A DNA stretch of 11,286 nt. Source: Clostridiales bacterium (lineage in GTDB: Bacteria; Bacillota; Clostridia; Oscillospirales; Butyricicoccaceae). Location: NCBI GenBank assembly GCA_019418305.1, contig DYCA01000010.1, forward strand, positions 50,207 through 61,492, read 5' to 3'. The stretch's first letter is position 1; each line of letters opens with the position of its first letter. Below the pieces are notes generated by a model. It saw nothing but the letters and a program-made list of their open reading frames with translations, did no database searches and was not told where the DNA came from. A program made the translations under genes and the position numbers. Positions 5,906-11,286 of this stretch are shown here, one piece after another.

Positions 5906-6931
5906 TCAGCGCTGGATACGGCCCGAGCCGTCGCCGCCGGCGAGCTTCTCAACCTCGGCAACGGTTACCATGTTGTAGTCGCCCTCGATGGAGTGCTTGA
6001 GTGCGGAAGCCGCAACCGCGAACTCGACCGCCTCCTGTGTGGTCTTGCCGGTCAGCAGGGCATAAATCAGACCGCCGCCGAAGGAGTCGCCGCCGCCAAC
6101 GCGGTCGATGATGTGCAGCTCGTACTTCTTGGAGAAGCAGTATTCGCCGGAAGCTACATCATACAGCATGGCGCTCCAGCCGTTGTCAAACGCAGAGTGG
6201 GACTCGCGCAGGGTGATGGCAACCTTCTCAAAGCCGAACTTGTCAGCCAGCTGCTTGGCAACCGACTTGTAGCCCTCGCGGTTGATTTCGCCTGCATAAA
6301 TGTCGGTCGCTTCGGCCTCGATGCCGAATACGTCCTTGGCGTCCTCCTCGTTGGAGATGCATACGTCTACATACTGGCACAGCTCGGTCATCGCCTCGCG
6401 TGCCTGCTCGCGGGTCCACAGCTTGCCGCGGTAGTTCAGGTCGCAGGAGATTTTTACGCCGTGCGCCTTGGCTGCCTGGCAGGCCTCGCGGCAGATTTCC
6501 ACTACATTCGGGCCGAGCGCCGGGGTGATGCCGGTGAAGTGGAACCAGTCTACGCCCTCAAAAATCTTGTTCCAGTCGAAATCAGCAGTGGTTGCTTCCT
6601 GAATGGCGGAGTGTGCACGGTCATAGATGCAGACCGAGCCGCGCTGGGATGCGCCCTTCTCGTTGTAGTAGATGCCGACACGGTCGCCGCCGCGGGTGAT
6701 CATGCTGGTGTCAACACCGTAGCGGCGCAGGGAGTTGACCGCCGCCTGACCGATTGCATGTGTCGGCAGCTTGGTGACGTAAGCTACGTCCAGACCGTAA
6801 TTGGCCAGCGAAACGGCAACGTTGGCCTCGCCGCCGCCGAAGGTGAACTCCAGATGGTCAGCCTGTACAAAGCGCTCATAGTTGTACGGCTGCAGACGAA
6901 CCATCAGCTCGCCGAAAGTAACGATTTTCAT
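5906..6931 (-). CDS. kdgK: 2-keto-3-deoxygluconate kinase (PfkB family)
   Basis: The enzyme phosphorylates 2-keto-3-deoxygluconate (KDG) with ATP to give KDPG, the substrate of the aldolase in the same operon. The 341-residue product has the PfkB N-terminal glycine motif GGGEANVAVSLA (32-43) and the substrate-loop DLNYRGKLW (164-172). The C-terminal signature DRVGGGDSF (276-284) has D282 as catalytic base. Length fits the family. The start ATG 6931 is preceded by GGAGG. It is third in the operon, 24 bp after the VOC gene. Other PfkB sugar kinases share these motifs; the KDG assignment rests on the DLNYR block and the Eda neighbour. Confidence 0.92.
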   Translation of the reverse strand: MKIVTFGELMVRLQPYNYERFVQADHLEFTFGGGEANVAVSLANYGLDVAYVTKLPTHAIGQAAVNSLRRYGVDTSMITRGGDRVGIYYNEKGASQRGSVCIYDRAHSAIQEATTADFDWNKIFEGVDWFHFTGITPALGPNVVEICREACQAAKAHGVKISCDLNYRGKLWTREQAREAMTELCQYVDVCISNEEDAKDVFGIEAEATDIYAGEINREGYKSVAKQLADKFGFEKVAITLRESHSAFDNGWSAMLYDVASGEYCFSKKYELHIIDRVGGGDSFGGGLIYALLTGKTTQEAVEFAVAASALKHSIEGDYNMVTVAEVEKLAGGDGSGRIQR

Positions 6932-6955
6932 GTGATTTCCTCCGTGTTTTTATGA

Positions 6956-7300
6956 TTATTGTTTGCCGACCAGATGAATCGCAAAGCCGCAGATTTCATC
7001 CGACAGATAGATAGCATTCAGGGTGCCGTCCGCCTTATATTTGGCGGTGGCGTCGTTGAAGACAATGCCGCGCGTTTCCAGCTCAGCCTTGGCCGCCGCA
7101 ACATCCGGTGTGCCGATGGCGATATGGCCGTTTTTGCCCATATACGGCTCCTTCATCAGCTCGATGTCGCCGGCAAAAAAGGAGCTGTTGCCCTCCTTGA
7201 CCGAAAAGCCGAACAGGGACTGAAACAGTTCTGCGGCTTTCTGGGCCTCTTCCTTGTTTGCAGCGTTGATGCCAATGTGTGCGAGCGAATATTTAACCAT
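6956..7300 (-). CDS. Small VOC-superfamily (glyoxalase-like) protein in the KDG operon
   Basis: The 114-residue single-domain protein begins SLAHIGINAAN and has GHIAIGTPDVAAAKAELETRG and a C-terminal FAIHLV strand, typical of the vicinal oxygen chelate fold. Possible metal ligands are H8, E47 and H59; at the last position H109 stands where glyoxalase I has Glu. It overlaps the aldolase gene by 8 nt (ATGGTTAA), with AAAGAGG upstream, so its translation is probably coupled to eda. The position between aldolase and kinase points to a role with KDG/KDPG or a reactive keto-aldehyde side product. No reaction can be assigned from sequence. Confidence 0.85.
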   Translation of the reverse strand: MVKYSLAHIGINAANKEEAQKAAELFQSLFGFSVKEGNSSFFAGDIELMKEPYMGKNGHIAIGTPDVAAAKAELETRGIVFNDATAKYKADGTLNAIYLSDEICGFAIHLVGKQ

Positions 7301-7937
7301 TGCGCGCCTCTTTCACGATCTCAACCGACTTCTTGCACAGCTCGGTGATTTCGTCCCACTTGCCGTTATCAATGAGGTCGGCGGTAACCATATACGAGCC
7401 GCCGCAGGCAGCGATAACCGGATTCTTGACATAGTCCGCGAGGTTTTTCAGCGAGATGCCGCCGGTCGGCATAATCTTAAACATCGGGAACGGTGCGTTC
7501 ATGGCCTTAATCTTGGCAATGCCGCCGGACTGCTCGGCGGGGAAGAACTTGAGCACTTCCAGACCGAACTTGTAGGCGGTGTGATAGTCGGTCGGGGTGG
7601 TGCAGCCGGGGAAGATCTGGATGCCGACCTTCTGGCAGTAAGCAACGATTTCGGGGTCCATGCCGGGGGTCACGATGAACTGCGCACCGGCAGCCATAGC
7701 TTCGTCAACCTGCGCGGTGGTGAGCACCGTGCCGGCGCCGACCAGCATTTCCGGGAAATTCTCACGCATGGCCTTGATGGCGATGGCCGCGCCTGCCGCA
7801 CGGAAGGTAACCTCCGCTACCGGCACGCCGCCTGCAATCAGGGCCTTGGCCAGCGGGATTGCGTCACGCTCGGGGTGGTTGAGCTTAATGACCGGCACAA
7901 CGCCGATGGACTGAACCTTTTTTTCCATTTCATTCAT
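7293..7937 (-). CDS. eda: KDPG/KHG aldolase
   Basis: Class I aldolase cleaving 2-keto-3-deoxy-6-phosphogluconate to pyruvate and glyceraldehyde 3-phosphate, and often 4-hydroxy-2-oxoglutarate as well. The 214 residues carry E42 and R46 in AEVTFRAAGA (catalytic acid/base region), GAGTVL (67-72), FPGCTTPTD (109-117) and the Schiff-base lysine K130 in VLKFFPAE. PTGGIS (157-162) forms the phosphate site. GGAGG lies 9 nt before ATG 7937. It is the first gene of the eda-VOC-kdgK operon, divergent from the IclR regulator. Confidence 0.95.
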   Translation of the reverse strand: MNEMEKKVQSIGVVPVIKLNHPERDAIPLAKALIAGGVPVAEVTFRAAGAAIAIKAMRENFPEMLVGAGTVLTTAQVDEAMAAGAQFIVTPGMDPEIVAYCQKVGIQIFPGCTTPTDYHTAYKFGLEVLKFFPAEQSGGIAKIKAMNAPFPMFKIMPTGGISLKNLADYVKNPVIAACGGSYMVTADLIDNGKWDEITELCKKSVEIVKEARNG

Positions 7938-7963
7938 TGCAATCTTCCTCCGTGTTTCATAAT

Positions 7964-7980
7964 ATGGAATGCCGTTTCAT
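7964..7980. promoter_or_regulatory. Candidate operator 1 for the IclR-family regulator
   Basis: A 17-bp imperfect palindrome, ATGGAAT-GCC-GTTTCAT, lies in the eda leader about 14-30 nt after the predicted start. The same pattern (ATGGAAYnnnGTTTYAT) recurs at 8089-8105. GTTTCATA is also directly repeated at 7954-7961 and 7974-7981. The halves resemble the GAAA...TTTC core of known KdgR boxes, although the spacing differs. Confidence 0.5.
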
Positions 7981-7999
7981 AGATTTGTTTGATGCTTTT

Positions 8000-8027
8000 A
8001 TTATAAAACTTTACCGTCAGATTGCAA
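8000..8027 (-). promoter_or_regulatory. Promoter of the eda-VOC-kdgK operon
   Basis: On the minus strand TTGCAA (plus 8022-8027) and TATAAT (plus 8000-8005) are 16 bp apart. The start would lie near 7993, about 55 nt before the eda ATG. A 7-bp inverted repeat (CAGATTG at 8018-8024, CAATCTG at 8042-8048) overlaps and extends upstream of the -35. Confidence 0.7.
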
Positions 8028-8061
8028 GAGTTTTTCACAAACAATCTGTGCAAAGTTTCCC

Positions 8062-8090
8062 TTGTTTTTTTGGTGAAAATACATTAAAAT
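8062..8090 (+). promoter_or_regulatory. Promoter of the IclR-family regulator gene
   Basis: TTGTTT (8062-8067) and TAAAAT (8085-8090) are separated by 17 bp, with transcription starting near 8097. A TATAAT at 8103-8108 is an alternative -10, but it lacks a good -35 and would leave almost no leader. Confidence 0.5.
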
Positions 8091-8105
8091 GGAACAAAGT
8101 TTTAT
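8089..8105. promoter_or_regulatory. Candidate operator 2 for the IclR-family regulator
   Basis: ATGGAAC-AAA-GTTTTAT matches the site at 7964-7980 in 11 of 14 arm-and-flank positions if the central 3 bp are ignored, counting Y positions as matches. It overlaps the predicted -10 and start of the regulator's own gene, as expected for autoregulation. Confidence 0.5.
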
Positions 8106-8130
8106 AATGCGGAACGAAAGGAGCCTCATT

Positions 8131-8910
8131 ATGGCAGAATCCTCGTCTGTGCAGTCGCTCGACCGTGCGTTCGATTTGCTGGAGCTGCTGTGCAAGAGCA
8201 GGAATGGAATGAGCATCGGTGCGTTGTCGGCCGAAACCGGCCTGCATAAAAGCACGGTGCACCGGCTGCTGTCGAGCATGTGCACACGCGGCTATGTGCA
8301 GCGTGATGCTGCGACCAGTATTTATCGCGCCGGCATGCGTTTGTGCGAACTGAGCAGCTTTATCATGGACAATCTGGATGTGGTGGAGCGTGCGCGCCTG
8401 CCGATGGAGCGTCTGAGCCGGGAAACGGAGGAGACGGTGCATCTGGTGATGCAGGAGGAGCGCGACATCGTTTATATTCATAAGGTGGAAAGCGACCGCG
8501 GTGCGATTCGCATGTTTTCGCGTATTGGTATGCGCCGGCCGCTGTATTGTACGGGAGTGGGCAAGGCGATTCTGGCCACCTGGCCGGACGGCGAGGTGCA
8601 TGCCCTCTGGCAGCAAAGCGACGTTAAGCCGTGGACGGCGCATACCATTGTGTCCGAAGACGCCTTTTTCCATGAGCTGGAGCGGATACGCCGGCTGGGC
8701 TATGCGCTTGATGATGAAGAAAACGAGCTGGGTGTGCGCTGCATTGCCGCCGCCATTCCAGACTATCGCGGCCGTGCGTCCTATGCGGTTTCGGTTTCCG
8801 CGCCAATCAGCCGTATGTCGGATGAGCGCATCGGATTGCTGCGCGGTCCGTTGCTGGCAGCATGCCATGAAATAGCGGCGGCTTTGGGTGGAAGCATGAG
8901 CCGGATGTGA
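8131..8910 (+). CDS. IclR-family transcriptional regulator (KdgR-like)
   Basis: The 259-residue product has an N-terminal winged helix (SVQSLDRAFDLLELL, then SIGALSAETGLHKSTVHRLLSSMCTRGYV). The IclR effector-binding domain spans about 75-250, with RPLYCTGVGKAILA and DDEENELGVRCIAAAIPD, the family signature. It is divergent from eda-VOC-kdgK, so control of that operon by KDG or a related ligand is likely, as for enterobacterial KdgR. ATG 8131 is chosen because AAGGAG lies 7 nt upstream. A longer frame starting at 8089 would place operator 2 inside the coding sequence and has no ribosome binding site. Confidence 0.92.
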   Translation: MAESSSVQSLDRAFDLLELLCKSRNGMSIGALSAETGLHKSTVHRLLSSMCTRGYVQRDAATSIYRAGMRLCELSSFIMDNLDVVERARLPMERLSRETEETVHLVMQEERDIVYIHKVESDRGAIRMFSRIGMRRPLYCTGVGKAILATWPDGEVHALWQQSDVKPWTAHTIVSEDAFFHELERIRRLGYALDDEENELGVRCIAAAIPDYRGRASYAVSVSAPISRMSDERIGLLRGPLLAACHEIAAALGGSMSRM

Positions 8911-8963
8911 TACACTGGCGTAACCGGATGGATTTTCCGGAATGGAAGAACAGGAGTGAATGA

Positions 8964-9986
8964 ATGGCAGTTACATTGGCGGAAATCGCGGCGCTGGCAG
9001 GCGTTTCGCGCGGCACGGTGGACCGTGCGCTTAATAACCGCGGAAGGGTAGACCCCAAGGTGGCCGCGCGGGTGCGGCGTATCGCGGTGGAAATGGGATA
9101 CCGCCCCAACCGGGCGGGCAGGATGCTGGCATTGGCCAAGCATCCGATTAAAATCGGCGTGATTGTACAGTCGGTGGAAACCATGTTTATGCATATGGTA
9201 TATGAGGAAGCCAGCCGCGCCTGTGCGCGCTTGAAAAGCGAGGGCGCGGAGGTGCTGCTGCGCCCGCTGGAGGGGGTAGACGCTTCGCGTCAGCTCGACG
9301 CGATTGACGAGTTGGTTGACAAAGGCGTGAACGGCCTTGCGGTAACGCCGGTAGAGGATGACGCGGTGCGCGCGCGCCTGCGGGCGCTGTCCGATGAGAT
9401 GCCGGTGGTCACGTTTAACACGGATTTATCGGAATCCGGCCGCTTGTGCTATGTCGGATCGGATAATTATGCCTGCGGACGCGCCTGCGCAGGGCTGATG
9501 AACCTGCTGCTCGCCGGCGGCGGCGAGGTGCTGGTGGTGGCGGGACAGGAAAACAACCTGTCGCACCGGCAGCGGGTAGAGGGCTTTTGTGATGAAGCCG
9601 CGTCGCACTTTCCGGATTTGAAGCTGCTGCCGCCCGAGACCTGCGGGGATGATCAGCAGCTTGCTCATGATATTGTATGCCGAACGGTGCAGGAGCATCC
9701 GCAATTGCGCGGTGTGTATGTTTCCGTCAACGGACAGATTGGCGCGTGCGACGCGCTGCGCGAACTGGGGCTGCAGGGGAAGGTGCACCTGATTTGTCAT
9801 GACCTGTCCGAGGTCAACGCGGAAAACATCCGCGCGGGATTGATTGACTTTCTGATTGACCAGGACGCGCATTTGCAGGGCGTGCGGCCGGTTGAGCTGC
9901 TGCTCGACTATTTGCTGGTGGGAGAAAAACCCGAAAGCGAACGCATTTTGGCGCGGATTGATATTCGCAACCGGTACAATGTATAA
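8964..9986 (+). CDS. LacI-family transcriptional regulator
   Basis: The 340-residue product has the LacI helix-turn-helix at residues 3-30 (TLAEIAALAGVSRGTVDRAL, with the hinge-side NRGRVDP). A periplasmic-binding-protein-like sensor domain from about 60 starts KIGVIVQS and includes the ligand-region FNTDL and YVGSDNYACGR. The RGTVDRALN form is common in sugar-responsive Clostridia regulators of this family. AGGAG lies 7 nt before the ATG. It is 53 bp after the IclR gene and 24 bp before the esterase, suggesting a shared transcript. The ligand and targets are unknown; the adjacent esterase is one possible target. Confidence 0.93.
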   Translation: MAVTLAEIAALAGVSRGTVDRALNNRGRVDPKVAARVRRIAVEMGYRPNRAGRMLALAKHPIKIGVIVQSVETMFMHMVYEEASRACARLKSEGAEVLLRPLEGVDASRQLDAIDELVDKGVNGLAVTPVEDDAVRARLRALSDEMPVVTFNTDLSESGRLCYVGSDNYACGRACAGLMNLLLAGGGEVLVVAGQENNLSHRQRVEGFCDEAASHFPDLKLLPPETCGDDQQLAHDIVCRTVQEHPQLRGVYVSVNGQIGACDALRELGLQGKVHLICHDLSEVNAENIRAGLIDFLIDQDAHLQGVRPVELLLDYLLVGEKPESERILARIDIRNRYNV

Positions 9987-10010
9987 CGGCAGCGAAGGAG
10001 GAATCGGCGC

Positions 10011-10784
10011 ATGATGGAACAGATACAGCTGCTGCACGGCGTTTTGACCCATTTCGGCATGGCGGCGGGGGAGAAAAAGCCTGCGCTGGTGCTCTGTCCG
10101 GGCGGTGGCTACGAATTTTGCTCGATTCGGGAGGGCGCACCGGTTGCACGGGCGTTTGCGCGGGACGGCATCGAGTCGTTTGTGCTGGAATATGACTGCA
10201 CAGATGTGCCGCTCGGCAGACAGCCGGTGCGCACGCTGTCCGCAGCGGTTGCATGGGTGCGGAAGAATGCTGCACGCTTCGGTATAGATGTAAACCGCAT
10301 CGCGGTCGGCGGTTTTTCCGCGGGCGCGCATCTGGCGGGCACACTGGCGACCGTTTGGAACAAGCCGGAGTGGTTTGACGCGGGTACAGACCTCGCGCTG
10401 CACCGACCGTATGCGGCGGTGCTGGGGTATCCGGTTGTAACCGCGGGTGAATATGCGCACCGCGGTAGCTTTGTGCGTCTGGCAGGGGAGGACGAGTCAC
10501 AGCAGCAGGCGTTTTCGCTGGAAAAGCTGGTGGATGCGGACACGCCGCCGGTGTTTTTGTGGCACACACTGACCGACGCAACCGTACCGGTCGAAAATAC
10601 GCTGCTGCTGGAAGATGCGCTGCGCAAAGCAGGCGTGCCGCATGAGGTGCATCTGTTTCCGCATGGGGTGCACGGACTGGCGCTGGCGGATTTTGAAACC
10701 TACGACCCGGCACGCGGCCGTCGACCGGACCGGCATCTGGCCCGGTGGCAGGCATTGTGCGCGGAGTGGCTAAAGGAGTTATAA
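10011..10784 (+). CDS. Alpha/beta hydrolase, probable carbohydrate (acetyl) esterase
   Basis: The 257-residue product has the alpha/beta-hydrolase esterase order: oxyanion-type motif CPGGGY (29-34), nucleophile elbow GGFSAG with S103, acid D189 in TLTDATVP, and H221 in FPHGVHG. No signal peptide is seen, so it acts in the cytoplasm, probably on imported esters. Related BD-FAE/acetyl-xylan-esterase-like proteins remove acetyl groups from plant-sugar oligomers. That substrate is inferred from fold and from the KDG genes nearby. AAGGAGG (9995-10001) lies 9 nt before ATG 10011; a second in-frame ATG follows at 10014. The GNAT gene begins 2 nt after its stop. Confidence 0.85.
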   Translation: MMEQIQLLHGVLTHFGMAAGEKKPALVLCPGGGYEFCSIREGAPVARAFARDGIESFVLEYDCTDVPLGRQPVRTLSAAVAWVRKNAARFGIDVNRIAVGGFSAGAHLAGTLATVWNKPEWFDAGTDLALHRPYAAVLGYPVVTAGEYAHRGSFVRLAGEDESQQQAFSLEKLVDADTPPVFLWHTLTDATVPVENTLLLEDALRKAGVPHEVHLFPHGVHGLALADFETYDPARGRRPDRHLARWQALCAEWLKEL

Positions 10785-10786
10785 CC

Positions 10787-11278
10787 ATGGAAATACGACA
10801 CACGCAGCTGTCGGACCTGCCGGTGCTGCTTGAGATTTTTGCGGGTGCGCGTCGCTTTATGGCGGAAAACGGCAATCCGAACCAGTGGGGTGACCATACA
10901 CCCACGCGCGAAACGTTGGAGGAGGATATTGCGGCGGGGTGTAGCTATGTCTGCATACAGGATGGACATATCGCAGCGACGTTTTTTTTCTCCACGGCGG
11001 GCGAGCCGACCTATCGGGTGATTCGAGAAGGGGCATGGCTGGACGACGCGCCCTACGGCGTGGTGCACCGCATCGCGGCGGCCGAGCAAGGCCGCGGCGC
11101 GGCAGCGTACTGTCTGGAGTGGTGTCTGGAGCAGTGCGGCAACATCCGCATTGACACACATCGCGACAACAAGCCAATGCAGCGGCTGCTGGCGCGGCTG
11201 GGGTACACCTATTGCGGGCTGATTGATTTGGAAAACGGCCGCGGCGAGCGGCTGGCCTTTCAGAAACGGCGGGAATAA
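10787..11278 (+). CDS. GNAT-family N-acetyltransferase
   Basis: The 163-residue product follows the GNAT layout: MEIRHTQLSDLPVLLEIFAGARRFM at the N-terminus, then strands around YVCIQDGHIAATFFF, then the acetyl-CoA pyrophosphate-binding stretch VVHRIAAAEQGRGAAAYCLEW (about 92-112). The C-terminal NKPMQRLLARLGYTYCG block is typical. The acceptor substrate is unknown. ATG 10787 is preceded by AAAGGAG (8 nt spacing); a longer frame into the esterase gene has no support. The 2-nt gap to the esterase implies co-translation. The stop lies 8 bp from the window edge, so any terminator is outside. Confidence 0.88.
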   Translation: MEIRHTQLSDLPVLLEIFAGARRFMAENGNPNQWGDHTPTRETLEEDIAAGCSYVCIQDGHIAATFFFSTAGEPTYRVIREGAWLDDAPYGVVHRIAAAEQGRGAAAYCLEWCLEQCGNIRIDTHRDNKPMQRLLARLGYTYCGLIDLENGRGERLAFQKRRE

Positions 11279-11286
11279 GCGTAAAG

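Noticed and set aside
5993..6955. Long plus-strand open frame (320 codons) antisense to kdgK.
   Set aside because: No family resemblance, and kdgK has full motifs and a ribosome binding site; this is a GC-rich antisense shadow.
8018..8048. CAGATTG...CAATCTG inverted repeat in the eda/IclR intergenic region as the main IclR operator.
   Set aside because: The 17-bp gap between arms and its single occurrence make it weaker than the two matching 17-bp sites; kept only as a note on the eda promoter.
8089..8130. Earlier start of the IclR regulator at ATG 8089.
   Set aside because: No ribosome binding site precedes it, and the extra residues do not resemble the family; AAGGAG clearly supports ATG 8131.
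9426..10905. Two long minus-strand open frames under the LacI and esterase genes.
   Set aside because: Arg/Pro/His-rich translations without domain features; they are shadows of well-supported plus-strand genes.

Overview
The window looks like chromosomal DNA from a Gram-positive anaerobe of the class Clostridia, probably Oscillospirales. The signs are purine-rich AGGAGG ribosome binding sites, an S-layer-homology (SLH) surface protein, encoded CCA ends on both tRNAs, and an Entner-Doudoroff-type kdgK/eda set with a small VOC protein. The order and family are inference, because no marker gene is present.

Left part (1-3332). The C-terminal tail of a UvrD/PcrA-like helicase ends at 237 and is followed by two hairpin terminators. 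A 200-residue small serine recombinase (420-1022) and a secreted 649-residue SLH-anchored surface protein (1253-3202) come next. Between them lies an AT-rich segment bounded by a 13-bp perfect inverted repeat (1046-1058 and 1161-1173). Each repeat has near-symmetric arms around a GT/AC dinucleotide, the architecture expected of serine-recombinase crossover sites. Inside the segment a good sigma-70-type promoter (TTGAAA, 17 bp, TATCAT) points left, away from the SLH gene. I read this as an invertible promoter switch for phase-variable expression of the surface protein, sequenced here in the OFF orientation. This is the most interesting object in the window.

Middle part (3347-5746), all on the minus strand. 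tRNA-Gln(CUG) and tRNA-Ala(GGC) each have a perfect-consensus promoter (TTGACA, 17 bp, TATAAT) and a hairpin terminator. Between them lie a maltose/galactoside-type O-acetyltransferase, an HxlR-family regulator, a PEBP/YbhB-like protein with its own promoter and a palindromic operator candidate, and a small PQ-loop-like membrane protein whose start overlaps the PEBP stop.

Right part (5798-11278). A ketodeoxygluconate operon on the minus strand (eda, a VOC-domain gene and kdgK, in transcription order) is divergent from an IclR-family regulator. The last two steps of 2-keto-3-deoxygluconate breakdown are therefore present: KdgK phosphorylates KDG and Eda cleaves KDPG to pyruvate and glyceraldehyde 3-phosphate. 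Two 17-bp sites of one pattern (ATGGAAYnnnGTTTYAT) lie near the two divergent promoters and are good candidates for the IclR regulator's operators. Downstream of the IclR gene, on the same strand and with short gaps, come a LacI-family regulator, an alpha/beta hydrolase of the carbohydrate-esterase type, and a GNAT acetyltransferase. The esterase suggests, but does not prove, that the locus serves acetylated plant polysaccharides such as pectin.
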